64,000 nt of DNA from Exiguobacterium antarcticum DSM 14480 (GTDB lineage: Bacteria > Bacillota > Bacilli > Exiguobacteriales > Exiguobacteriaceae), in assembly GCF_000685865.1 (NCBI RefSeq), contig NZ_JMKS01000005.1, positions 62,001 through 126,000 on the forward strand, read 5' to 3'. A program made the position numbers and the translations under genes. How positions within the stretch are numbered: the stretch's first letter is position 1; every line of letters begins with the position of its first letter. The notes below the pieces were generated by a model. That model did not search any database and was not told the origin of the DNA. It was given only the letters and a program-made list of their open reading frames with translations. This document shows, piece by piece, positions 42,115 through 50,809 of the stretch.

Positions 42115-43599
42115 TTATTCGAAAAATGGTTTGTATTGACGGCGTTCGTGCATGACAGACAACCACTGGACTGTCGAGAATTCTTCAAGAACCCATTCGC
42201 CGTTGAAACGACCAAGACCTGAGTCTTTTTCGCCACCAAACGGCATATGCGGCTCATCGTTGACTGATTGGTCATTGATGTGGATCATTCCTGTTTCGAC
42301 TTGAAGTGCAAACTCAGTCGCACGTTCGATGGATGAACCATGAACGGCACCGCTTAATCCATATGGAAGTGAGTTCGCAAGTTCAAGCGCTTCAGCGTCA
42401 TCTTTGAATGGAATGATGACAGCAACTGGTCCGAAAATTTCATTTTTCGCAAGCGGCATATCGTTTGTCACACCCGTCACGACAGTAGGAGCGATGACGT
42501 TACCGTTTGCTTCGCCGCCAACACGAACTGTTGCACCAGCAGCTTTTGTTTTTTCGATTTCTTCCATGATGCGATCAACCTGTGATTGGTTGATCAGCGG
42601 ACCGACTTGTGTCCGGTCGTTCGAAGGGTCACCGAATTGAAGCTCTTTGACACGAGCGACATATTTTTCGACGAATTCATCGTGAATCGATTGAGCGACA
42701 AGAATTCGGTTCGTCGACATACAGATTTGACCTTGGTGATAGAATTTGCTGTAAACAGCGGATTCGACCGCGCGATCTAAGTCCGCATCGTCAAGAACGA
42801 CGAAGACGTTGTTTCCACCAAGTTCAAGAGCAGTTTTTTTCAGGTGTTTCCCGGCCAGTTCACCGATATGGCGACCGACTTCCGTCGAACCTGTGAAGGA
42901 AATCAAACGTGGGACCGGGTGCTCGACGATGGAATCGCCAATTTCTGATCCGCGACCGACGATGACGTTTAAGACACCTTTCGGAAGACCCGCTTTTTCA
43001 AAGAGACTTGCAAAGATCAAGCCGCCTGATACCGGTGTATCGGTTGCCGGTTTAACGACGACCGCGTTTCCGATTGCGATAGCCGTAGCGATCGAACGGA
43101 TAGCAAGGTGGAACGGGAAGTTCCATGGGCTGATGATGCCGATGACACCAAGTGCCTTCCGGTAAATCCGGTTTTCTTTACCAGGAACGACCGATGGACG
43201 AATCTCACCGTGCATCCGGAGTGGGAAAGTAGCTGCTTCTTTAACGATCAAGACGGACGCCAGGAATTCACCTTCCGCTTTGATGCGTGTGCTGCCTGAC
43301 TCTTTGATGAGCCATTCGACAATCGTTTCTTTTTCTTCATACATGACTTTTAAGAACTGTTCGATTAATCCTTGGCGTTTTAGTGCCGGGGCTTTCGCCC
43401 ATTCTTTTTGGGCAACTTTCGCAGATTGATAAGCATCATCTAAGTCGTCATTATTTGCTGCCGAAATCTCAAATAATGTTTCTCCTGTGAAAGGATTCGT
43501 ATTTTTCATATTGCTGTCACTTGCGCCTTTGCGCCACTGACCATTAATAAAAATTTTAGTGAAGTCGGTATTGAGTGTTGATTGTGTTTGCTGTTGCAT
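42115..43599 (-). CDS. NAD(P)-dependent aldehyde dehydrogenase
   Basis: A 494-residue aldehyde dehydrogenase. Core residues are visible: SPWNFPFHLAIRS near 156, FTGSTEVGRHIG near 234, the general-base ELGGNNVFVV near 258, the nucleophile in GQICMSTNR near 292 and EIFGPVAVI near 388. GQICMSTNR rather than GQVC resembles benzaldehyde/vanillin-type dehydrogenases; substrate unsettled. The start codon follows AATTGGAGATGAATATCC. It may share a transcript with the tautomerase gene. Confidence 0.92.
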   Translation of the reverse strand: MQQQTQSTLNTDFTKIFINGQWRKGASDSNMKNTNPFTGETLFEISAANNDDLDDAYQSAKVAQKEWAKAPALKRQGLIEQFLKVMYEEKETIVEWLIKESGSTRIKAEGEFLASVLIVKEAATFPLRMHGEIRPSVVPGKENRIYRKALGVIGIISPWNFPFHLAIRSIATAIAIGNAVVVKPATDTPVSGGLIFASLFEKAGLPKGVLNVIVGRGSEIGDSIVEHPVPRLISFTGSTEVGRHIGELAGKHLKKTALELGGNNVFVVLDDADLDRAVESAVYSKFYHQGQICMSTNRILVAQSIHDEFVEKYVARVKELQFGDPSNDRTQVGPLINQSQVDRIMEEIEKTKAAGATVRVGGEANGNVIAPTVVTGVTNDMPLAKNEIFGPVAVIIPFKDDAEALELANSLPYGLSGAVHGSSIERATEFALQVETGMIHINDQSVNDEPHMPFGGEKDSGLGRFNGEWVLEEFSTVQWLSVMHERRQYKPFFE

Positions 43600-43755
43600 G
43601 GATATTCATCTCCAATTCGTTTTGATAACACTTAAGTTATTCACGTTATGTGGAGAAGTAAAACACAAACTTACACTTTCACAAAATGAATTGACTTGGT
43701 ATCTTCTGAAAAAATTACGAGAATACGTTTTACTAGATGTGGAAACAGGAATTAA

Positions 43756-43773
43756 AAATATACCGGTATATTT
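43756..43773. promoter_or_regulatory. Perfect 18-bp palindrome before the DUF2254 gene
   Basis: AAATATACCGGTATATTT lies 20 bp before the ATG and contains a TATATT-like -10 element, so bound protein would block the promoter. The remaining 43600-43755 stretch is AT-rich, with no gene. Confidence 0.5.
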
Positions 43774-43793
43774 AAGAGTGGAGTGGATGAGGA

Positions 43794-44999
43794 ATGCAGA
43801 AGTTGAAGTTATTGTATCGAGAAACCAACTGGTGGTGGCCCCTCCTTTACGGACTAGGTGGAGCGATGTTGACGGCAATCGTCTTAACCATCGATTTATA
43901 TGCAAAAGAGTTGTTTCCGAGCGATTGGAAAACGACTCTCGGATTGGCACAAACCATTCACAGTGCAGTCTTTACGGGGCTGTTGACGATGATGACGTTT
44001 ACGTTTTCGACGATTTTAGTGGTCTTGACGACCTACTCCTCTCAATTTTCTCCGCGGACGTTGCCGAATTTCATTGAGAATCGGCAAGTACAACATATCT
44101 TTGGGGTTTTCATCGGGACGGTCACGTATTCGATCACAATGCTCTTTTTTATGCGTCCTTCCTTAAAAGATAGTGTCGTTGCCTCAGCAGTTGCCGTGAT
44201 TGTCGTTTTGATTGCGATTGTTGCGTTTGTTGCATTTGTGCATATTGTCAGTCAGTCGATTCGCGTGACGACGTTACTCGATCGGCTGCATGAAGAAGGA
44301 TGTATGCTGATTGAAGAACACACCGACGCCATTGAAGCGGGACGTTACCAGCTCGTGTCCGACAACGGGACGAACCATCCCTTCGGTGTGACTGCTACTC
44401 AGACCGGTTATTTGCAGGCAGTTGATTATGACTTATTGATAAAATCGGATCGGCATGTCGTGATCGATGTTGCAATCGGGAGTTACGTCACACAAGGACA
44501 ACGAATCGGGAATACGACGCAACAAGATGTGGAGCAAGGGATCATCATCGGACCGACTCGATCAGCCGAACAGGATTTTCCGTTTGTGATTCAAAAATTA
44601 ACGGAAGTGGCGTTGCGGGCTATTTCACCCGGCATTAACGATCCTAACACCGCTCGTCATGCGATGCGGCAAATCGGAGATTTATTGAGACGTTATACCG
44701 TCTTAAAGGATGGTCATCTGTTAGTCTCTGGAACGGGAACGGTCGTGATGAGTCGCCTGACGTTTGCTGAACTTCTTTACCTGACCTTCTATCAACTACG
44801 CCATTATGGAAAAGAGGATATTTCCGTTCTGGCGACGATGCTTGAATCGCTTGAAATCATGAAGCGGAGTGCACTTCCGGAACATAGAATCAGCATTGAT
44901 CAATTCATCCCGTTTGTCTGTTCAGAAGTTGATTGGTCGTCGTTAAATGAGTGGGATCGCCGTCATCTTGAACAAGCCGAGCAAAAAGCAAGTTTGTGA
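43794..44999 (+). CDS. DUF2254 family membrane protein
   Basis: A 401-residue inner-membrane protein of the DUF2254 family. Four helices lie in the first half (about residues 15-38, 60-82, 108-125 and 135-158). A soluble C-terminal domain (about 165-401) follows with AISPGINDPNTARHAM, the conserved family motif. Function is unknown. The SD (GGATGAGGA) is close to the start. It lies 63 bp before a DUF456 gene on the same strand. Confidence 0.87.
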   Translation: MQKLKLLYRETNWWWPLLYGLGGAMLTAIVLTIDLYAKELFPSDWKTTLGLAQTIHSAVFTGLLTMMTFTFSTILVVLTTYSSQFSPRTLPNFIENRQVQHIFGVFIGTVTYSITMLFFMRPSLKDSVVASAVAVIVVLIAIVAFVAFVHIVSQSIRVTTLLDRLHEEGCMLIEEHTDAIEAGRYQLVSDNGTNHPFGVTATQTGYLQAVDYDLLIKSDRHVVIDVAIGSYVTQGQRIGNTTQQDVEQGIIIGPTRSAEQDFPFVIQKLTEVALRAISPGINDPNTARHAMRQIGDLLRRYTVLKDGHLLVSGTGTVVMSRLTFAELLYLTFYQLRHYGKEDISVLATMLESLEIMKRSALPEHRISIDQFIPFVCSEVDWSSLNEWDRRHLEQAEQKASL

Positions 45000-45062
45000 A
45001 ACCTCTCCACGGATTTTGACGTAATCGTAGGAAGGAAAGAAATCAGAAAGTAGGAGATATGC

Positions 45063-45545
45063 ATGACCATCGTATTATGGACATTGATTGCCGTCTGTTT
45101 CTTGGCGGCGTTTGCCGGACTTGTTTATCCTGTCATCCCAAGCGCGCCATTACTTGTCATTGGATTTTTAATTTATGGATTTGGATTTAGTTTTACAGAA
45201 TTGACGATTAGTTTTTGGATCATCCAAGCGGTTTTCATTGTCTTGTTGTTTACATTGGATTATTTAGTCAGTTCGTATACGGTCGATCGGCGTGGTGGAT
45301 CACAGGCTGCGAAAATCGCGACGACCGTCGGCTTGATCACGGGACCGTTCATCATTCCAGGAATCGGTCTACTGATTTTTCCATTTGTGTTTGCGATTCT
45401 GACCGAAAAAATCATCAGTAAAAAAACATGGAAAGATTCGGTATCAATCGGGATCGGAACCGTCCTAGGCATTCTTTCAAGTGCGCTCTTAAAAGGAATC
45501 GCGATGTTGTTGATGATCGTTGTTTTCATCATGTATGTCGTGTAA
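45063..45545 (+). CDS. DUF456 family membrane protein
   Basis: A 160-residue, very hydrophobic protein with five or so helices. The family core is visible as GLVYPVIPSAPLLVIGFLIY near 20 and DYLVSSYTVDRRGGSQAAK near 68, followed by GPFIIPGIGLLIFPFVFA. Function unknown. SD GTAGGAGA. A terminator follows, separating it from the CNNM-type gene. Confidence 0.85.
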   Translation: MTIVLWTLIAVCFLAAFAGLVYPVIPSAPLLVIGFLIYGFGFSFTELTISFWIIQAVFIVLLFTLDYLVSSYTVDRRGGSQAAKIATTVGLITGPFIIPGIGLLIFPFVFAILTEKIISKKTWKDSVSIGIGTVLGILSSALLKGIAMLLMIVVFIMYVV

Positions 45546-45616
45546 GTGAAAAGAAACGTCATCTGCAAGTACACATTTCGTGAGAGTTCCGTTATAGTAT
45601 GAATATGAAAAAGTAG

Positions 45617-45650
45617 AGAAGCTTGTTCGTTAAAAAACAAGCTTCTTTTT
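45617..45650 (+). terminator. Terminator of the DUF456 gene
   Basis: AGAAGCTTGTT / AACAAGCTTCT stem followed by TTTTGA. Confidence 0.8.
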
Positions 45651-45709
45651 GATGGAAAAGACCGACAAGATGTTGCCGGCTTAATTAAATGGAGGTGAAT
45701 CCCCTTAGT

Positions 45710-47074
45710 TTGGGGAAACGATTGGACAGTACACACGCAGTGGAAACATTTGATACAACAACGATTATCATTCGGCTTTTGATTATTGCACTCTTGATTG
45801 TGTTGACCGCGTTTTTTGTTGCAGCAGAATTTTCGGTCGTAAAAATGAGGATGTCCCGAATCGATCAATTGATCACAGAAGGTAGCAAAACGGCGAAGAC
45901 GGCTAAAAAATTAGTAGAAAACCTCGATTATTATTTATCAGCTTGTCAACTCGGGATTACGGTGACGGCACTTGGGTTAGGGTGGTTAGGTGAATCGACG
46001 GTGGGCGCGATCCTGGAAATGGTGTTTAAGGAAATTGAGCTTCCTGAATCTATTTCAACTGTCGTTTCGTTTACGTTAGCCTTTTCCGTCGTGACGTTTT
46101 TGCACGTCGTCCTCGGCGAACTCGCACCAAAGTCGTTAGCGATCCAAAAGACAGAAGCCATCACGATGTTGCTTGCGCCACCACTTTATTGGTTCGGGAA
46201 AGTCATGAAACCGGTGATTTGGTTGTTAAACGGCTCAGCCCGTGTGTTCTTGCGTCTATTTGGAGTTGAACCGGTCGGACATGAAGATGCCCATTCGGAA
46301 GAAGAAATCAAAATCATCATGACTCAAAGTTACAAGAGTGGTGAAATCAACCAAACCGAGTTGTCTTACATGCAAAATATCTTTTCGTTTGATGAACGGA
46401 TTGCGAAAGATATCATGTTACCGCGGACGGATTTAATTACTATTTCAAATGATGCCACGATGCAGGACATCATCGCATTAGTCGAGGAATACCAGTTTAC
46501 CCGGTATCCGGTCGCGGAAGAAGGCGATAAGGATAAGATTTTAGGCTTCATCAATGCGAAACAACTGTTCACCGACCATATGGCGAACAAAGGGAAGGCA
46601 TTAAGTTATTACGTCCACAACTTACCGATTGTATCGGAATATTCGCCTTTACAAGACGCGATGCTGAAAATGCAAGTCGAACGGACACCGATGGCACTTG
46701 TCATTGATGAATACGGTGGGACTGCCGGTGTCATCACGATGGAAGATATCTTAGAAGAAATCGTTGGTGAGATTCGCGATGAGTTCGACAAAGATGAAAA
46801 AGCAGACATCGAGCAGATTCATGAACGACTGTACCGGATTTCCGGTCGTGTCTTGATTGATGATTTAAACGAACGTTTCAATTTAGGAATTGAAGAAGAA
46901 GACATTGATACGATTGGTGGCTGGGTCATGGCGCAGGATACGGAAGTATCAAGTGGTCAGGAATTCCGTTATAAAAATCATACGGTCAAAGTCATGGAAG
47001 TCGACAATCACCAAGTCAAATCGATTTACCTGCAGTTACCTGAAAAAGAACCAGTGACAGAAGAAATTATCTAA
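45710..47074 (+). CDS. CNNM/CorC (hemolysin-type) membrane transporter
   Basis: A roughly 454-residue protein in the CNNM order: a DUF21 membrane domain (about 20-200, AAEFSVVKMRMSRIDQLI, GLGWLGESTVG, VVLGELAPKSLA), two CBS domains (about 215-335, LPRTDLITIS, PMALVIDEYGGTAGVITMED) and a CorC-type FAD-fold end (about 365-450). The family moves magnesium or sodium. The ATG at 45689 sits inside the GGAGGTG ribosome site, so a TTG near 45710 (or 45722) is the likely start. A CCCC-TTAGTTT-GGGG hairpin overlaps the start. Confidence 0.88.
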   Translation: MGKRLDSTHAVETFDTTTIIIRLLIIALLIVLTAFFVAAEFSVVKMRMSRIDQLITEGSKTAKTAKKLVENLDYYLSACQLGITVTALGLGWLGESTVGAILEMVFKEIELPESISTVVSFTLAFSVVTFLHVVLGELAPKSLAIQKTEAITMLLAPPLYWFGKVMKPVIWLLNGSARVFLRLFGVEPVGHEDAHSEEEIKIIMTQSYKSGEINQTELSYMQNIFSFDERIAKDIMLPRTDLITISNDATMQDIIALVEEYQFTRYPVAEEGDKDKILGFINAKQLFTDHMANKGKALSYYVHNLPIVSEYSPLQDAMLKMQVERTPMALVIDEYGGTAGVITMEDILEEIVGEIRDEFDKDEKADIEQIHERLYRISGRVLIDDLNERFNLGIEEEDIDTIGGWVMAQDTEVSSGQEFRYKNHTVKVMEVDNHQVKSIYLQLPEKEPVTEEII

Positions 47075-47082
47075 GCGTCGAG

Positions 47083-47116
47083 AAGGCGGCTACACTTCGG
47101 TGTAGTCTTTTTTTGT
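47083..47116 (+). terminator. Terminator of the CNNM gene
   Basis: GGCTACAC-TTCG-GTGTAGTC stem-loop followed by TTTTTTTG. Confidence 0.8.
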
Positions 47117-47220
47117 GAGGAAGAATCTTTTTAGTTGTTTATTCTTCTGCAGACAGTGGTATTACTGTCTATGTGGCCAAAACAAGCTACTAAAATTAGC
47201 TGACAAAGGGGTTCTTATTC

Positions 47221-47661
47221 ATGACGAAAACAATTCTTACTTCACGCGCAACTGCAGTAGGGGGACGCGATGGAAAGGTCGCCTCTGATGATAACGTAAT
47301 TAATTTAGATCTCGTAATGCCTGGTACAAAAGGCAAAGAAAATATACCAACGTCTAACCCGGAGCAGTTATTTGCTGCCGGATACGCTGCATGTTTTGAT
47401 GGCGCCTTTAACTTAATGGCACGTCAAGCGAAAAAAAGAGTCGAAACACGGACAAATTCTGAAGTCAGCCTGCTCGAAGATGAAGAAGCTGGTGGTGTAA
47501 AAATCGCTGCCAAGCTGGTTGTTGAAGTCGTAGGTGTGACAGAAGAAGAAGCGCAGGACCTACTCGAAAAAACACATCAATTCTGCCCATATTCAAAAGC
47601 GACACGTGGCAACATCGATGTTGATTTATCCGTAAAAGTAGTCGAAACGTTAAGCAACTGA
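47221..47661 (+). CDS. ohr: Organic hydroperoxide resistance protein (Ohr)
   Basis: A 146-residue OsmC/Ohr thiol peroxidase that reduces organic hydroperoxides. The two catalytic cysteines are in AAGYAACFDGA near 58 and FCPYSKATRGN near 124; the GGRDGKVAS opening with its arginine is typical. No ohrR-like regulator gene adjoins it. SD AAAGGGG precedes the ATG. It lies just before two small stress-type genes on the same strand. Confidence 0.94.
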   Translation: MTKTILTSRATAVGGRDGKVASDDNVINLDLVMPGTKGKENIPTSNPEQLFAAGYAACFDGAFNLMARQAKKRVETRTNSEVSLLEDEEAGGVKIAAKLVVEVVGVTEEEAQDLLEKTHQFCPYSKATRGNIDVDLSVKVVETLSN

Positions 47662-47689
47662 CTTGTCCTTGATAAGGGAGGGAAGCTAC

Positions 47690-47860
47690 ATGGCTCCAAA
47701 AGAAACGGACCGACCGAACGAAAAGTTTGAAGATGAACGAAAACGTTTGACGGATAAGGAACGTGAGCTTTCACCCGAACAACAAGAAGAAGTCCTTAAA
47801 GGAAAAGATCAGATGCCGGATGATCCGGTGTCATCTCGAGATCGAGGATTAGATAAGTAA
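47690..47860 (+). CDS. Small hydrophilic hypothetical protein (56 aa)
   Basis: Not recognised. The protein is 56 aa, very rich in Glu, Lys, Asp and Arg with no hydrophobic core (APKETDRPNEKFEDERKRLT), probably disordered or a single helix. ATG at 47690 has AGGGAGGG at 7 nt; an upstream GTG-type start has none. It lies between ohr and a DJ-1/PfpI gene, which hints at a stress regulon. A hydrophilin-like role is possible but unsupported. Confidence 0.65.
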   Translation: MAPKETDRPNEKFEDERKRLTDKERELSPEQQEEVLKGKDQMPDDPVSSRDRGLDK

Positions 47861-47889
47861 CGTAAACTTTATTTTGGGGGATCAATCAT

Positions 47890-48402
47890 ATGAGTAAAAA
47901 AGTAGCTGTCGTACTCGCTAATCACTTTGAAGATGTAGAATTTACCGGACCGGTTGAAGCGTTAAAAGAGGCAGGTCATGAAGTGACAGTCGTTGGAACT
48001 GAAAAGGGAACGGTACTTGTTGGAAAACAAGAAGAAGCAAAAGTGACAGTCGATCTTACAATCGACGAAACGTCTTCTTCTGATTTTGACGCATTATTGA
48101 TTCCGGGCGGATTCTCACCGGACTTGCTTCGGGAAGATGCTCGATTCGTGACGTTTACAGAAGAATTTGATGCCTCAAAAAAACCGATTTTCTCGATCTG
48201 TCATGGTCCACAATTGATGATTAATGCTAAAATCGTCAAAGGACGTAAGATGACAGGATATAAATCGATTCGAATCGACCTAGAAAATGCAGGGGTGACG
48301 TTTGAAGATCATGAAGTAGTCGTAGATGATAACTTCGTTTCAAGCCGTCAACCAGATGACATTCCGGCATTCAATCGTGAAATGTTAGCAAAACTTGCTT
48401 AA
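47890..48402 (+). CDS. DJ-1/PfpI family protein (YfkM-like general stress protein)
   Basis: A 170-residue type-1 glutamine-amidotransferase-like protein of the DJ-1/PfpI group. The nucleophile elbow is FSICHGPQLMI (Cys about 103, His 104), with the upstream glutamate in ANHFEDVEF near 14. Members act as deglycases, glyoxalases or proteases; YfkM of B. subtilis is a general stress protein. SD TTGGGGGA. It is closed by a long terminator shared with the convergent VOC gene. Confidence 0.9.
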   Translation: MSKKVAVVLANHFEDVEFTGPVEALKEAGHEVTVVGTEKGTVLVGKQEEAKVTVDLTIDETSSSDFDALLIPGGFSPDLLREDARFVTFTEEFDASKKPIFSICHGPQLMINAKIVKGRKMTGYKSIRIDLENAGVTFEDHEVVVDDNFVSSRQPDDIPAFNREMLAKLA

Positions 48403-48418
48403 CTTGGGTTCTTACTAA

Positions 48419-48468
48419 AAAAACGAGCGTCTCCGCCTTTTTAGGTTGAGAAACGCTCGTTTTTTTTA
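48419..48468. terminator. Bidirectional terminator
   Basis: AAAAACGAGCGT / ACGCTCGTTTTT stem with an interior CTCC/GAGA part and T8, between the DJ-1-like and VOC genes. Confidence 0.85.
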
Positions 48469-48873
48469 GTTTTCTGGATAATCACATAGCTCCGTGATGA
48501 CACCATGTGAATGGCGCGGATCCATGTAGATTAACCGTCGTCCGAGTGGAGTTTGGCGATACGTATCTTCTAAAAAGGTAATGCCACGTTCTTTTGCTTC
48601 GTGGATTGCTTGGTCTAAATCATCGACACGGTAGGCAATATGATGCACACCTTTTCCGCTTTGTTTTAAGAAACGAGCAATCGGACTTTCGGGACTTGTT
48701 GGAGTCAATAGCTCGATGTGTGCATCTTCAAAGGCGATGACAGCAATGTTTGATGCAACACCAGGAGTCGGATTGCTGTACTCCCGGATCAGTGTTCCTC
48801 CTAGAATGGTTGTATAGAACGTAATCGCTTCTTGCATATCGCGAACGGCAATACCCGTATGATCCAAATGCAT
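48466..48873 (-). CDS. VOC family protein (methylmalonyl-CoA epimerase-like)
   Basis: A 135-residue protein of two beta-alpha-beta-beta-beta modules. HTGIAVRDMQEAITFY near 5, HIELLTP near 53, VHHIAYRVDDL near 76 and VITELCDY at the end give the metal His/Glu ligands of methylmalonyl-CoA epimerase (H, Q/E, H, E). Epimerase is the best match, though no mutase or propionate genes are near. SD GGAGGAACT. Confidence 0.82.
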   Translation of the reverse strand: MHLDHTGIAVRDMQEAITFYTTILGGTLIREYSNPTPGVASNIAVIAFEDAHIELLTPTSPESPIARFLKQSGKGVHHIAYRVDDLDQAIHEAKERGITFLEDTYRQTPLGRRLIYMDPRHSHGVITELCDYPEN

Positions 48874-48932
48874 AGATAGTTCCTCCTTTACTTCGATAGT
48901 TACAGTGTGTCAAACTCTTCAACAACACGCAA

Positions 48933-48960
48933 TGAAGACGCCCCCATAAAAATTAGACAT
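48933..48960. mobile_element. Solo IS150-type terminal-repeat relic
   Basis: TGAAGACGCCCCCATAAAAA then TTAGACAT closely resembles the left end of the IS at 16495 (TGAACTG-CCCCATAAAAGTTGGACAT). No transposase sequence follows. It looks like the residue of a lost or decayed element 60 bp upstream of the VOC gene. Confidence 0.45.
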
Positions 48961-49162
48961 TCCGGTCGAAAAGAGAACTTATTAAAAATGACATATCACT
49001 GAAATATAATAGAGGTAAAATGAATGCTATAATCAAAAACGTTCTTATAATTTTTAAAAACTATTATGAAATTTAAATAATATTACCATATTACTTAAAA
49101 AAATTACTATAAACTACCCAGAAAAGTCTATACAAATTACACAGAAAAAGAGGGAATACTAC
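48961..49162. other. AT-rich intergenic region before the M23 pair
   Basis: About 200 bp of strongly AT-rich DNA without a gene. It contains the upstream control region of the first M23 gene: TATAAT-like boxes (near 49006 and 49028) and AAAATTACTATAAACTACCC are visible, but no promoter can be fixed with confidence. Confidence 0.4.
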
Positions 49163-50602
49163 ATGAAAAAAACGTTCGCGTCGCTCATCGTTTCCGCACT
49201 TATTCTTTCATCCACTCCTCATTTCGTAGCAGCAGATGACTTAAGTGAACAAAAAGCCAAAAACGAACAAAAACAACAAGAAAATGCAAATACGCAAAAA
49301 AACTTAGAGTCTTCTGTTAATCAAGAAGGACAAAAAATCTCTAAAACACAGCAAGAGGTCAATCGGTTGGACGAAGCATTAAACGAAAAGATGTTTGCCG
49401 TTGAAGCAAAAGATCGTCAAATCAAAGCAACGGAAGCAGAAATCGTTGAGCTTGGGAAACAAATCGAAAAATATAAAGCGAAATTAAAACGACAAGAAAA
49501 ATTACTTGGTGACCGTCTTCGTGTTATGCAAGAAAATGATGGGAATTCTATTAAATGGGAAGAAGTCATTTTTGGGTCAAAAGATGTCGGGGATCTCGTC
49601 AGCCGTGTGTTAGCTGGAAAATCGATTTCACAACAAGATGATAAAATGATTACTGATTATCAAAACACACAGAAAAAATTAGCACGTGCCCAGCAGCAAT
49701 TAAAAGATAAAAAAGCGAAATTAGTTGTTGAAAAACAAGATCTTAAACGTCAACAAGCAGAACTTGAGCAACAAATCAAAGAACGGAACAAACGCTTAAA
49801 AGAACTCCGGAAACAAAAAAAGAAGTTTGAAACACAATTGATGGATGCAAAAGAAGTCCAACAAATTTTGATTGCACAAGAACAAGCGATTGCAGCTGAA
49901 AAAGCAGCCCGTGAACGTGAAGCACGGATTGAAAAAGAACGTCAAGCTCAGGCAGCCCGTGAAGCAAAAGCGCGTGCAAAAGCACAAGCGGCTCAAGCGG
50001 CAGCGGCAGAACAAGCAGCCGCTGAACAACAGGCAGCGGAAGCAGCAGCGGCGAAAGCAGCAGCAAAAGCGAATCAGAAATCATCAGCACCTGCTACCGG
50101 TTCAACAAAACAATCTGCACCAAAAGCGACACCAAGTGTACCGCAGGCAGCACCTGCTCCGACACCAGCACCACCTGCTCTATCATCATCTTCGTTGTTC
50201 ATTCATCCGACAAGCGGAGGAATCACGCAAGGATATGGTTCGGCAAGTGGATCAAACGGTTATTCATTCCATAACGGAATCGATTTTGGTGCTCCAGTCG
50301 GCACACCAATCGTTGCAGCAGCAACCGGAACGGTCATCACAGCATCAAGTGGCGGTCCATATGGTAACCACGTCATGATTGCTCACCAGTTAGATGGAAA
50401 AACGTATACTACAGTTTACGCACACATGAGTTCGTTGAATGCACGTGCAGGTCAACGTGTCAGTCAAGGTGAACAAATTGGAGCTCTTGGAAGTACAGGG
50501 AATTCAACAGGCCCACACCTACATTTTGAAATTCACGTAGGTGGTTATAGCTACAGTGCTTCAGGTCCAGCGAATACCGTTAATCCGATGTCAATTTTAT
50601 AA
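49163..50602 (+). CDS. Secreted coiled-coil/M23 murein hydrolase, first copy
   Basis: A 479-residue exported protein of the EnvC/PcsB-like type. A signal peptide (1-24, cleavage after FVAA) precedes a long coiled coil (about 30-290). It includes RLRVMQENDGNSIKWEEVIF, also present in the next gene, and an Ala/Glu/Gln-rich tract. A Pro/Ala/Ser linker leads to a LytM/M23 endopeptidase (about 345-475). Zinc ligands are intact: FHNGIDF (HxxxD) and HLHFEIH. It should cut peptide cross-links at division or growth sites. SD AGAGGGA. Tandem with a close paralogue. Confidence 0.92.
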   Translation: MKKTFASLIVSALILSSTPHFVAADDLSEQKAKNEQKQQENANTQKNLESSVNQEGQKISKTQQEVNRLDEALNEKMFAVEAKDRQIKATEAEIVELGKQIEKYKAKLKRQEKLLGDRLRVMQENDGNSIKWEEVIFGSKDVGDLVSRVLAGKSISQQDDKMITDYQNTQKKLARAQQQLKDKKAKLVVEKQDLKRQQAELEQQIKERNKRLKELRKQKKKFETQLMDAKEVQQILIAQEQAIAAEKAAREREARIEKERQAQAAREAKARAKAQAAQAAAAEQAAAEQQAAEAAAAKAAAKANQKSSAPATGSTKQSAPKATPSVPQAAPAPTPAPPALSSSSLFIHPTSGGITQGYGSASGSNGYSFHNGIDFGAPVGTPIVAAATGTVITASSGGPYGNHVMIAHQLDGKTYTTVYAHMSSLNARAGQRVSQGEQIGALGSTGNSTGPHLHFEIHVGGYSYSASGPANTVNPMSIL

Positions 50603-50606
50603 ATAA

Positions 50607-50646
50607 CAGGAAGAATCATTGCGATAGCAGTGATTCTTCCTTTTTT
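50607..50646 (+). terminator. Terminator of the first M23 gene
   Basis: AGGAAGAATCA / TGATTCTTCCT stem with inner TTGC-GATA-GCAG pairing, then TTTTT. Confidence 0.85.
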
Positions 50647-50809
50647 AATGTCATAAAAAAGAAGTTTATATTACAAAAAAACGGTTTCACTTGAAACACA
50701 AATGAAATTTTACTGAAACTATTACGATGCTATAATCAATTTCAGACGGAAATACTTTGAATTAAATACTTTTCAAATAAGAATTCATACATAAGTGAGG
50801 AAACTGACC

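Noticed and set aside
47663-47689. Nine-codon N-terminal extension of the 56-residue protein
   Set aside because: It contains the AGGGAGGG ribosome site of the ATG at 47690, so translation starts at the later codon.
49872-50378. 168-codon frame rich in Gln, Arg and His overlapping the first M23 gene
   Set aside because: It is the +1 shadow of the Ala/Glu-rich coiled-coil coding sequence.
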